From Antitrichia curtipendula (taxonomy: Eukaryota > Streptophyta > Bryopsida > Hypnales > Leucodontaceae), in NCBI GenBank assembly GCA_951230915.1, contig OX579635.1, forward strand, positions 45,384,001 to 45,448,000: 64,000 bases of DNA, in the 5' to 3' direction. This document shows, piece after piece, positions 22,181 through 33,092 of the stretch (its first letter is position 1; each line of letters opens with the position of its first letter). A program made the position numbers and the translations under genes. The notes under the pieces were generated by a model that searched no databases, was not told the origin of the DNA, and worked only from the letters and a program-made list of their open reading frames with translations.

Positions 22181-25100
22181 ATGGGTGGGGTTATGTCATC
22201 CGAATCGGAGAGCGGATATGTCGATGAGCTTCACCAGGAGCCCGAGGCCGCCCCCTGTCACCCTTCTTCCTCCCCTCTCTCGCCTCAGCTGTCGTTCACG
22301 CGCGGTACTTCCTACTTGGGACCTTTGATCCGCGTCTCCGATCCTTACAACATTCTGAGCCCGAATAACGCGTCTCCCAAAGTGCACAGCTCGTCCAGGC
22401 TTCAGAGCATGAGCAACGCCGCGTCCCCGATGCATTCGCCCTCCACGTCTCGGATGCTTGGGACTGTTCCTGGTATGTACCATCTTTCCAAATTGAGCAT
22501 AATATGATTCTGCTTTCCTCAAAGTAATGTAAAGTAAAGTCTCGAGTAAAGGAGAGGATCCATTCATCATGCAGGTGAACCTTGAACCTTTTCCTACAAC
22601 CATCTAGAAAGTTACAGCATCTTCTTTCCTCAAAGTAACGTAAAGTCTCCATTCACCTTACCGTAAGGGAGAGGCTCCATTCATCATACAGGTGAACTTT
22701 GAACCTTTTCTTACAACAATCTAGGAACTTACAATCTAGGAACATTTTGCAAAAAACCTAATGTTCATAGACCATGTATGTTCAAACTTAGCACAAATCA
22801 ATTTCTCACATGTATGGTCAATGGAACTGGATACAGTAAGGGAGAGGTTCCATTCATCATACAGGTGAACTTTGAACTTTTTCTTACGGCATTCTAGAAG
22901 CTCGCATCATCTTAAATTTTGAACAAATCAATTGCGAAAAAGTAAATGTCCATGGGTTAAGTGTTTTCACACGTAGCGCACAGAAAGCTCACATGTATGG
23001 TTAATGGAACTCTAATGTACTGTATGGATAATGGAAGCTCTACTTTACTAGTTTCCTTTTAGAGTTTGTATGAATAATGGAACCTCCCCTGCAGTGTACT
23101 CAGGCACCCCCATGGAGGGGTGTCTCAAGTAGAGACATTCTGCAATGGATGTCCCTGATTTTACATGTGTCATTTCGAGCAATGGGTGCCAAATCATAGA
23201 AAATTAGAGCTCTCACACATTTGAAAGCAACGGCTCAAATTGAGCTGCACTTTATAAACAAGGTGTCAGGGATTCATTTTCATGTATATCTTAGGGATTC
23301 TTTTCCTTGCCAGTTTAGAGTATTCTCATCGACAAGGGTTGGGACAAGTGTTTCTTAAGAGACACCACGCTTGAAACTTACACCTGGTACATTCCCCTGC
23401 ATATATAACTTCCATGGTGAGCAGCACCGTACCCAAAATAATTCTCTAGTATGTTGTATCAAAATGGCGAAATATTAGCAAGAATTTAGTGAATCATCTT
23501 TGAGACTTTTCTGTGGTTACCTGTTTACACCTATGTGTCAGGTGCTTATGACACTATTTAGCTTACAATTTTTACAATGCCAATGAATGAATGGGATGTC
23601 ACCTACTGATTGACCTACTTTCTATCTCCCCTAAAGCTTCACAATTCCCCATGCTCGATGTCCAAACATTTCTGTTCTAAAGCCCAAATTTGACTGAATC
23701 TGTATGCTCTGCTGTTCGTGGTGTCGTTCATGTCGCCCTGGATTTTGATGCAGGGGAGCTGCACGTTTGCACTGAGATTCACTTCATAAGGCATGCGGAG
23801 AGCTCCATGAATACAAAGCCTGAGTTGATAGGAGGACGAAGCCCATCTGCAACGCTCACCGGGTTCGGCAGACGACAAGCGCGCGCTTTGGGAGTCCATT
23901 TGAGGGCTGTAGGGATGGATTTTGATGCAATCTACTGTTCCCCACTTGAACGGGCGAAGCAAACCGCTTATGCAATGTGTCAGGTACTGCAGTATTGTAA
24001 AATTGTTTGAACTCCTATCCATCGGCTTGAACATTGTTTTATGGTTTTGCTAATAGCTATTACTTGGATGAGGTTCAGTGCCACGGTTACTTAAGTTGAC
24101 TAATTGCACATTTCCAGATGATTGGAAATAGAGTGACAAACTCGAGGCAATAATCGTTTTGACCCTGCGGCATGAATCTTCAGGAGCTGGACATCCCACG
24201 GGAGTCGATAGAGCTGACGGAAGCAGTGCAGGAAGTAAGTCAAGGGCAATGGGAAGGCCGAAACCGCAGCGAAATCTACACTCCAGCGCTGGTACCGATA
24301 ATAAATTCCACCCAGCCAGATTTCCGAGCCCCGGGAGGTGAGTCGCAACGGCAGGTGGAGTTCCGGATGATGGAGTTCCTGAACAACGTGGTGCTTACCC
24401 GAGCATCCTCGGCCGTGATGAAAGCAAGACGGCAACGAGGAAGTCGAGAGCACCTGAATAAGATTCAAACGGCCTCCACTCAGGTTGACGTGAATTCCAT
24501 TCTAACTTTTCCTCTGTTCCTCGCATGCTAATTGAAGCCAGGGCCACACAAAATCTGGAAAACGGACTCACTAACCGTTTCTTTAAAACTGGGAAATGTC
24601 AAAATCCAAAATAGCTTGAATTTTGAAATTTATCTGTAGTTTTTCTAAGTGGCAAGTCCGTTCCTCAAATGCTAGTTATACCAACCTTTCAAATGTCAGA
24701 GAATCCAACAGTTTCTTTAATGAATAATCACTTCAAAGACAATCTAGAACTTTGCAAACTAGTTTTTCCGTCCCTCCAATTTTCAAGATTTGATTTGACC
24801 TCACTGAAAGTCTGTCTCTAAAGCCTTGATGGGTCCGGGAAGATTTTCAGATATGTAGACGGTTCATGGAGACTGATCTCAAGTGGCACCATAGATAGCC
24901 ACATGGAGTCTATTGCGATTCCCTGCAATTTGTGAAACGAGGATGATCTTTAAGAAGAATCTCATGTTGGAATCATGCAGGTCCACCCCCTCGAAGACAT
25001 GGACGAATCTCAAGCCAAGGATTGGGAGTCTGAGTCCGACTTGATATCGGAATACCACCTCAAGTCACTGCCAGGGCCAATCCCGGACAGCCTGAGTTCC

Positions 25101-25349
25101 AGTAACCTCAGTGGGCCTCCGGAAGAGTTCCCCATGCATAGTGATGTGTCCAGCGTGCCGTATACAGTTGCAGTGATCAGCCATGGCCTGGCCATTAAGT
25201 GCATGCTGCGAGGTCTCATGGGCTTCGATCCACACTTCACAAATCGGTGGTGTATCGATAATAGTTCGGTCACTGTAGTCCGTCATTCGACCAGGAAAGG
25301 ATGGGAAATACAAAGAGTTAATGACACGTCGCATCTTCGACTTCTGTAA
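22181..25349 (+). CDS. Histidine phosphatase (phosphoglycerate mutase-like) family protein, four exons
   Basis: Exons 22181-22472, 23754-23983, 24184-24483 and 24981-25349 join in phase (1, 0, 0) at GT-AG junctions to give 396 residues. ATG context is good (G at -3, G at +4). The N-terminal 100 residues are Ser/Pro-rich and probably disordered. The catalytic domain begins EIHFIRHAES, with the phospho-accepting His at about residue 111. SPLERAKQTA follows (the conserved Arg pocket), then the acid region QEVSQGQWEGRNRSEIY, and late in the protein VAVISHGLAIK with the second catalytic His at about 342. These are the hallmark elements of the branch-1 histidine phosphatase fold. The domain is interrupted by a long acidic insert (exon 4 start, EDMDESQAKDWESESD). 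Substrate cannot be told from sequence; plant relatives are mostly annotated only as phosphoglycerate mutase-like. Probably cytosolic or nuclear, as no signal peptide is seen. Confidence 0.88.
22546..22905 (+). repeat. Three spaced direct repeats inside intron 1
   Basis: A block of about 62 bp, TAAGGGAGAGGYTCCATTCA and onwards through CAGGTGAACYTTGAACC and a TTCTTACAACAATCTAG-like end, occurs at about 22546, 22664 and 22837. The copies differ by a few bases and are separated by dissimilar spacers. Related short pieces (TGTATGRWTAATGGAACYTC) continue to about 23090. Confidence 0.7.
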
Positions 25350-26281
25350 GACTCTTTTTCTGTTTCATTAGCCGACTGTCAGTAACCCTTTCAATTCTGG
25401 CGCTGACGCACTTGATATGTTGTGTACTCCGAAATCTCCTGTTTGCACTCTCAGCGAACGAAATTCAAACTTGCCTCGTCGTTTTCCATCTGGCTCTGGG
25501 GACAGTTGTAGAGGACTAGCTCTATCCGAACTGTAGAATTCTAACGTCTTTGTAAATACCAAAGGTCCGTGAGATAACGTCCTTGGGAAACTTCAACTTC
25601 ACAGCATTTTCACTATCTGTACAAATATGAAAGACACACTTGTGGGCATTCTCGTCTTGTCGTAACGACCTCTCCTGCAGCCCCGACTTTTATCAAAAAG
25701 ATTAATTGTTTCACTCCCTAGAGTTGGTGATTTTCAAACAGTATTGAAAATCAGCTTGATACCAATGTGAACGTTCTCATCTTCAGTATCTTCAATTCAT
25801 CTTGATCTGCTGGAGCAAAGTGCAATGTCTGGTTTCCAAACCAGATTCTTGAGACAGTAGCGTTTTCCCTAACCGTAGCAAGAACAAACAGTGAACAGAG
25901 AAATAGAAGATAATTTTTGAACCTTGAATATGCAAATTTATTTCAAGTGCAACCCATTTGGGTTACTTCGAAGTCACAGATTTATTACACCAATGTCGAT
26001 TTACTCAGTCACTACTTGCAAAGGAAGAAAACTTCTATATATCTCTGCTCTCCGAAATGAATTTTACAACTAAATGGAAGGCAGCTTCCCTGCAACAGTT
26101 ATGGCACCACCGATCCAACACCTGCTAGTCAGGCATTTCAATTTGGTCACCCTCATTGCTTCCAACGTACAGAAATTCCGACTCATGCTGCAAGTCAGAA
26201 TTGACGTTCTGTCGAGGCTCAGTTGATTTTGAGCTTTTTTGATGAAGAAGAATATAATGCAGTCCAGATTTTCACAGAAAT
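25350..26281. other. Convergent intergenic region (two 3' UTRs)
   Basis: Lies between the + strand phosphatase and the - strand chalcone synthase, whose 3' ends face each other. No separate gene is supported. Confidence 0.5.
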
Positions 26282-27860
26282 TTAAGCGGCGATGGGCAAG
26301 GACCGGAGCACCAGCGTCTCCAAAGTGAGCCCCGGCCCAAAACCAATGAAGAATCCGAACTCATGTCCTTCACCAGTCGTGGCAGCGCCCATCTTCACCG
26401 ACCTCTGCCGAATCTGATCAAGCACAAACAAAACCGACGAGCTGGACATGTTCCCGTATTCAGACAAAACGTCTCTGCTCCCTTGCATCTTGTCGTGCGT
26501 GAGCTTCAACTTCGCTTCCACTTGATCAAGAATGGCAGGGCCTCCGGGATGCACCGCCCAAAACATCTCATTCCAATCAGGCGATCCCACACATTTCCTT
26601 GCCTCCGTCAAGAACTTCTCAATGTTTTTCGAGATCAACCCAGGCACATCTTTCATGAGATGGAAGATGAGTCCAGCTTCAGTAAGGTGGCCGTCAATGG
26701 CGCCATCACTTTCAGGTAAAATGGTTTCCCCCGCCCAGTGGACCTCAAACAGCGGCTTCTCAGCTGGCTTGGGATCCGCACCCACAACGAATACACCAGC
26801 GCCGTCACCGAAAAGAGCGCTGCCCACGAGCCCATCCAAGTGATTCTCGTTGGGAGCGCGGTAGGTGACGGCTGTGACTTCGCTGCAAACGGCTAACACA
26901 CGAGCACCGGCGTTGTTCTCTGCGAGATCTTTAGCTACGCGCAAGACGGTGGCGCCCCCGAAGCAACCGGTTTGGTAGAGCATGACGCGCTTCACGGTGG
27001 GTTTGAGGCCGAGGAGCTTGGCGAGGGCGTGATCGGCACCGGGCATGTTGACGCCGCTGGTTGTGGCGAAGACGATGTGAGTGATGTCGGACTTGCGACC
27101 GCCCCATTCCTTGATGGCGCGCACGGCGGCTTCGGCTGCGAGCTTGGGGACTTGGACGACGACGATGTCGTGGCGGACGTTGAGAGAGGGTTCCATGTAG
27201 GTGCAGATCCCGGGGTTCGCCTTCAGAACCTCCTCGGTGAGGAACAGGTGGCGCTTGCGGATTCCGGACTTCTCACCTAAGGGATCCATCACATTGCCAA
27301 AACATCAGCCAAATTCGAACGTATACAACCCGATCATAATGTCTCGAAACAAAATTGTGACGCTCAAGTGACCAGGAGCCCCAAATTTGAGTACTGGGCA
27401 CAAAACAGTGACAGACAAGTACCGAAAGCACAAAACATAGGACTGAGACGTGACCGCATCAATTCTATTGAGATCGGCCATTGTTATATTTGTTACACCG
27501 ATTGTCGAAGTTCATATGTCTATCCATGCAGTGACCAATCTGGATGTTCGCAAATTGATAACTGAGAAGACCATGAGTGACTAACGGCGAATCAATTAGC
27601 TAGACAGTGATCGAGTGCTTACAGATCCGCCTGAACTTGCCCTTCAACGCTTCCTTCTCGCCGCAATTCGTGATGTTAAAGAAAAACTCCGGATACTCGG
27701 TCTGCAGAAACTCCGTGGGCGGGACGGCAGTGCCCATCCCCAGCACTGTCGCTGGCCCTTCCGCGCGCGGTTGCCCTCTGGGCAACACACTCAATCCAAT
27801 GCTGGGAACATCCGCAACAGCAGCCGATCCAGTCACGAGCTCTCCACTCGGAGGCGCCAT
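26282..27860 (-). CDS. CHS: Chalcone synthase (type III polyketide synthase)
   Basis: Two exons on the minus strand, 27860-27623 and 27276-26282, give 410 residues. The single intron (27277-27622) splits a Cys codon T|GT (residue 80, [13 protein letters not shown]), the intron position conserved across plant CHS genes. The catalytic triad is complete: Cys184 in QTGCFGG, His322 in AVHPGGP, Asn355 in GNMSSS. The gatekeeper Phe235 (SALFGDG) and Phe284 are present, as is the family signature GFGPGLTLE near the C-terminus. The enzyme condenses p-coumaroyl-CoA with three malonyl-CoA to naringenin chalcone, the entry to flavonoids. Thr217 (equivalent of alfalfa Thr197) is retained, which fits true CHS rather than a stilbene- or pyrone-forming variant. 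The N-terminus is about 20 residues longer than in alfalfa CHS2, as in moss forms I recall. An in-frame non-ATG extension upstream was ignored; the ATG at 27860 was chosen. Confidence 0.95.
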
Positions 27861-27975
27861 CCCTCTGACTAGCTCAACCAATTCAAAACCTTCAATTCAA
27901 TCACTACTTCAAACCAAAACTACCACCCAATAGATCTCACAATCAATTGATCTCTACAAACTTCTCCGGGAACTT

Positions 27976-27983
27976 CTATATAT
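27976..27983 (-). promoter_or_regulatory. TATA box of the CHS gene
   Basis: Minus strand GATATATAG, about 120 bp before the ATG. It is the only TATA-like string in a suitable position. Upstream, ACGT cores occur in TGACGTC at 28189-28195 and in GACGTC at about 28326; bZIP factors such as HY5 bind such cores in seed-plant CHS promoters. Confidence 0.6.
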
Positions 27984-27989
27984 CAAATG

Positions 27990-28616
27990 CACTACCTTTA
28001 GACCAATTGTTACAACAAGAGCGGGCGAGCTAGAAATGAAGCTCTGGAGGCCGGTACTAGAAGCTTAATCTGCGAGCTCGAGATGCAATGCAGCAGTCAG
28101 TGTGTAATTAGCTAGCTCGAGAACTCCTGACTTGTTGTGAGGTGAGCGTGGAACTAAATAGCGATGTGAAGGCATGTCTGAGAGAGCGTGACGTCGAAGT
28201 CGACGGAGAAGACTGCGACTGTGTAAGCAAGTTTGGGCGATTGACGCTTTTGCTTGTGGAAGTCTTGTAGTGAACGTGGAAAAGAGAGTCAAACGGAGTC
28301 AAGGGGAGGACACCGCACGCATCCGAGACGTCGGGTCGTTGCACTTTCGCCTCGCCTGGTTGACCTCTTTCACGCTTTCCGCGACGAGCGCGGCGCTTTG
28401 AAAACATCGGAGGACGCTGCACGGGCAGCGACTGCGTTGTAGTGGCCACCCAGGCGCGGCCTCACCGCCTCCTGGAGGGCCCTTGCACAAAACAGTGCCC
28501 CACCGTTACTCTCTCAAAATAAACTTGAGGCTCTTCAAAAATTAGCCTCGGGCACTCAAGAATTTCCTTGATACACGACCAAGGATTATGGAGAATTCCT
28601 TTGTCAGACTTGGTCT
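27990..28616 (-). promoter_or_regulatory. Proximal CHS upstream region
   Basis: GC-rich sequence upstream of the CHS TATA box. Overlapping frames here on both strands lack ATG starts or domains and are taken as chance frames. Confidence 0.4.
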
Positions 28617-28968
28617 AAACATGACAACAACCGCGCAGCAAACAACCACCACGTGGCCGTCAATGGGGGATGTTTAGTGACATCAGGTCTAGTAAAGGGA
28701 GTGCAAATTAGGCAATGAGCCCAACAACGCTATAAACATGACAACAAGCGCGCAGCAAACAACCACCACGTGGCTGTCAATAGGGGATGTTTAGTGACAT
28801 CAGGTCTAGTAAAGGGAGTGCAAATTAGGCAATGAGCCCAACAACGCTATAAACATGACAACAAGCGCGCAACAAACAACCACCACGTGGCCGTCAATAG
28901 AGGATGTTTAGTGACATCAGGTCTAGTAAAAGGAATGCAAATTAGGCAATGAGCCCAACAACGCTAGT
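28617..28968. repeat. Three tandem 117-bp repeats, each with a CACGTG G-box
   Basis: Units start with AACATGACAACAA at about 28617, 28734 and 28851 and are nearly identical. Each includes CCACCACGTGGCYGTCAATR and GACATCAGGTCTAGTAAA. The CACGTG hexamers are at 28650-28655, 28767-28772 and 28884-28889, about 670-910 bp upstream of the CHS TATA box. Confidence 0.9.
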
Positions 28969-29019
28969 ATGTGAGTCTAGAAATGCGAGCCTACGAGCCT
29001 TGAATCTAGATGTAAGTAG

Positions 29020-29290
29020 GTACTCTACAACTATTGAAGGTGCTTATAACATAAGTACCTATAACACAAGTATTCTACAACCATGAAAGATGCTTATAAC
29101 ATAAGTATCCTATAACCATGAAAGGTACTTATGACGTAGGTACCTATAATATAGGCAACTATAATAAAAGTATCCTATAACCATGAAAGGTGCTTATAAT
29201 GTAGGTACCTACAACATAAACACCTATAATATGAGCACCTATAAATACAAATAACCTATAACCATGGAAGGTACTTACAACAGAGAAGGC
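29020..29290 (+). repeat. Imperfect tandem repeats of a CTATAACCATGAAAGGTGCTTATAA motif
   Basis: About five diverged units combine CCTATAACCATGAAAGGT with GCTTATAAYATAAGTACC-like segments. No coding. It follows directly after the G-box array region. Confidence 0.7.
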
Positions 29291-29701
29291 TAAGCTTCTA
29301 GGCTCAAGATTCTAGGCTCACATGCTAGCAACCATGGTAGTGAGCGTAACACAAAGTGGGAAGGTGGAGGACACTTATTAACAATGAACTTGGGACCTTT
29401 GAAGTGCCCTTCCAAATACCTTTGCACATCATTTCTAACACACTTAGGTGGTCATGCTTTGAGGGTTTCATAGGTGCTACCTCCTTTGTGGTGGTTGCGA
29501 GTTGCGACTCTAATTTTCAAAGTTCAAGGTTTAGAGACCAAGCATATTGTGGCCTTTTTTTTATTTGATCCTTTGGAGGGCCTAGGAAGTATCAATTCTT
29601 TGGCACACATAGAGAAGTAGTATACAATGTTATAGGAAGTACAATGATATTTTCTTTACAAAGTATAATTTGTTATGAATTTTGGAAGTGGTATGCATTA
29701 A

Positions 29702-29932
29702 CCTTTTAAATGCTTGAATCCTTTGTTGAATTTTTACATATTTTATCTTATATCTTTACAACTATATATTATTTACTTCAATTTCATTGAATTTGTCATA
29801 CAAAAAGAGTGGTTTTAAAAAAGTCAAGCATTGATTTGGATGAATGAAAAGTTATGCGGTCAAAAAGCCCCTTAAATAAGAGAACCTCTATATTCATTGT
29901 CTAAAATTGGAATGTCAGAGCGCTATACTTTG
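29702..29932 (+). mobile_element. Copy of the 6.0/45.7 kb small element family
   Basis: Preceded by TTAA (29698-29701). The internal order matches 6012-6226: CTTGAATCCTTT, TTTTACATATTTTATCTTAT, CAATTTCATTGAATTTGTC, a GGATGAATGAAAAGTTA block, and GAATGTCAGAGCGC at the end. The right terminus has decayed (no GGG-TTAA). Confidence 0.6.
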
Positions 29933-30031
29933 ATAAAAACTTCATTGAGTGTCAACATGACTTCTCATTTTGCTTGTGATGGAAACCATAGTAAATATTG
30001 TTTGCAAGTTTTGTGGAAGAGAGTCTCAATA

Positions 30032-30345
30032 AGGTAGGAGGTACTAAAAGTGTCTCTTTGAGAGTTAATCTAGCTTTTGGGAAGACTTGTATACCTCCAT
30101 GCATTTTTTAATAAACTTTACATGAAAGAAAAAATAATGAAATTTGCATTTAATCTACTTTTATTCACATTTTTGGAACTATTGTAGACTTCGTTATGAA
30201 TATTTAAAGTTGAACTAACATAATGCTTTAAAGCATCTCCATTCTAAAATTTTCACTATTGGAGCATTGATGAGTTCAATAAGTATCTATGTATTATAGA
30301 ACATTTTTAGAGCACAAAGTGTTTTAAGACCTTCTTATCCTACCT
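30032..30345. mobile_element. TA-flanked AGGTAGGAG-type MITE, 314 bp
   Basis: Left end AGGTAGGAGGTACT after TA (30030-30031); right end ...TTATCCTACCT before TA (30346-30347). Its ends match the family at 6992 and 50491, but the interior is largely different, so it may be a separate subfamily. Confidence 0.55.
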
Positions 30346-32734
30346 TATCATTGATTCACTTAGTAATGTATACAAGGTTGCATTGTACGTATCCAAGAGC
30401 ATGTTTCACGGCCCTCAACAAATAGCCATCTTGACCCCAATCTTTGAGATTTAGAAACTGAGTTTGGAGATAAAGGAATAAAAAGCCTTGTAGTTCTAAG
30501 TTTGGCTAGTGATACCTCAATAGATTTGGATGACATGGCCAAAATGTGTCATTTAGGTAGACTTTTAGTTTTAAAGATATTAAAGTTGTAGCACCAAAAC
30601 AAGATATGATAAGTGGAAATTACTTTGTTGTCATGTCTGGCGCATAAAGAATGTGAATCATGTCAACTACAAATTATGGTTGTGAAGAAAAATTTGGAGT
30701 GCAAAAGATGCCTTGCAAGGAGAGTTTGAAGATTTGAGTCTTGATTTAGGCCTTGGCAGTGTCAATTGACACTTTGTTTGAACCCTTAGAATCCAAACGA
30801 CATCCCCGTTCCATTCATATTTTTTAAGTTGAATCTCCCATGTGATGAAGTGAGAGGCATTTTCCTTTTGGTTTCATCTTAGCATGGAGTCATTCCTTAC
30901 AAATGTTTTTAAACTTGGCTTTTGTGTACTTGTGAGTTTTTTCAAGCTTGTTTATGAGTTTTTTCTCTCTATCATTTACTTAGAAAAGATGCCACTTCCA
31001 AGTATGGATGTCATTGTAGTGCAAAAATTGACACCTTAGTGATTTCAAAATTGCTTTTGAAATTTTTTTATTGTGCTTGAGTTGCAATTGTAGCTCAAGT
31101 TGTGATTCTATAGCCATAGAATTAGGTCCGTTTGACCATAAAAATAACCTTTGGTGACTTATTGAAGCCAAAATTGATGTAGAACCTCTAAAGGATGTTG
31201 CTAACGATTTTGTCCTTTGGATGAGTTCAAGTGGGCTTGTAGGATGAAAAAAAATATTCTCTCATTCATTTGGGAGGGGGGGAGAATTTTTAGGGTCAAC
31301 CATATAAAGACATTGTGGACTAGAATGGTTTGATGGATGACTAAGAATCCTTCTATGTAAGATAGAAGTGCACTTGTTCATCCTTAGAATTTTGTGTGAA
31401 AAAGAAAGGTCTTGCACAATAGTTTGACCTTTAGTAAATGCTCTAGTTTCTTTTAAGTAAATAATTCACATTATACCAAAAAAGATGATTTCTACAGTGA
31501 CTAGTTTGTCCCTATAAGTTTAAGAAATAAATGGTTATGGATGGAATTAGCCCATTATTTAGGAGCAGTAATGTGGCCGCCCAAGTCAACAAGAACAAAA
31601 AATGATGTTGGAGATTGTCAAACTTTGATGTGCAGCTTGCTCACAAGAGAGTTGGAATGAAGGTCCGTTTGGGAGCTAGAGGGGAGAATCTAAGAAACTA
31701 GTGAACATGTAATGGCCTTGTGAAGACAGGTCATATTCAAGCGTGGGGATGAAATCAAAAGGAGGGGGGACTTTGATAAGTTCAATTTTTAAGGTATATT
31801 TTTATGTGTGTAGTATCAAACTGTCCAACAATGCAAGATGGGGCTTAGAGTGCCGCAAGGAAGATAAGAGCTTATGTAATCTGGACAATACAAGATTCTT
31901 ATACTATAGAAGTTGTAGAATAGTGTTGATTGGACTGTTTGATGAGGTTGTTGGGGAGCTCATAAGATGAGCCAACTGACCAAATCATAGTGTTGAATTG
32001 ACACTACCCTGCACCTTTTTTGGCATTAAAGTATCATATTTCACCAAATTAGCAGATTTTAGCTGCCAAAATTTATATTCCACTTCAATTGTTGATTCTA
32101 TCTCTCAAAAATGACTAAAAAATGAGCAGAATCAAACATACAATACTTTAATGAGAGTGTAAGATTCATTCTTCTAGATATTGTAGTTGTACCTTGATTT
32201 TGTTATTCTACTCCAACCAATTGGAATATTAATTTCACTTTCAAATTTGGATTAAATTTTTTTTAATAACTTTCTAGGTCACTTTACAAGTGTTGAAATT
32301 TTAGGTCAAGTAGAAATTGGACCCTCCAAAGTCCCCCAAAACTCATCTTGATCACCAAAACCCGATATCCCAAAGACTATAGTTAACTCCCCAACCTATA
32401 AAGTTCAAGTGCTTAAAGTTATTTTTGGTTTTACAAACCTCAAAATAGATTTTGAGGGCAATTCAAGTATGCTGAAATTTTCAACTACAGTTGCGCTTAA
32501 TTAGTCACTATTCTTAATAAAATTTGCCCCAAACCACACCCCAAACCTTCCTACACTCCCATTTTGGTTTAGAATTTTTTTAATTTGTTTTTAGTAATGC
32601 AAACCTCTAAATTTGAACCCATAATCTTGTTATTGTCTCCAAAACTTTAATTCATTCAGATTGATATTTCATCCAAATCACTACTTTTCATTTACAAAAC
32701 AATATCATTGATCAACTCAATGTTCAAGAATAAG
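30346..32734. other. Intergenic, AT-rich, nothing recognised
   Basis: No long frame or recognisable protein. Probably old repeat debris. Confidence 0.4.
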
Positions 32735-32968
32735 CAATTCAATATGGTTTCCGTTTTTATATTGAAAACCTTTTTTGAGGGGATCTTGTTGATAGTCAAA
32801 AGGAGATTCTAGATTCTCTTAGAATGCATTTTTTTTGAACATTGTATGAATAAATTACAAATTTTCAAAGTACTGAAAATAGAATTTAGGGTAACCAGCT
32901 GTAGTCTCTCATGAACAGTGGAAGTACCGTACATTTAGGCAAGAATCTAGACTGTGCGGTTTTCTGGA
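32735..32968 (+). mobile_element. Fragment of the AGGTAAC MITE family, just upstream of the DMT gene
   Basis: Matches 7885-8130 in order (GATAGTCAAAAGGAGATTCT, AGATTCTCTTAGAATGCA, CAAAGTACTGAAAATAG, a TCTCTCATGAACA block, ACATTTAGGCAAGAATCT). Neither terminus is recognisable. It ends about 125 bp before the ATG at 33093 and so probably forms part of the promoter or leader. Confidence 0.6.
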
Positions 32969-33092
32969 TCTCCGAAATTTGCTACTCTTGGCTACCCAAC
33001 TGAGATTTCTCGACCATGTGACTTTGCTTCAACAGTTTTTGAAGAAGAATCGGTCTTCAGACTACAATTCAGGGGCCCATCAATTTGGCATC

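Noticed and set aside
28108..28449. Basic 113-residue minus-strand frame upstream of CHS
   Set aside because: GTG start, heavy overlap with other-strand frames, GC-rich promoter position. Likely chance.
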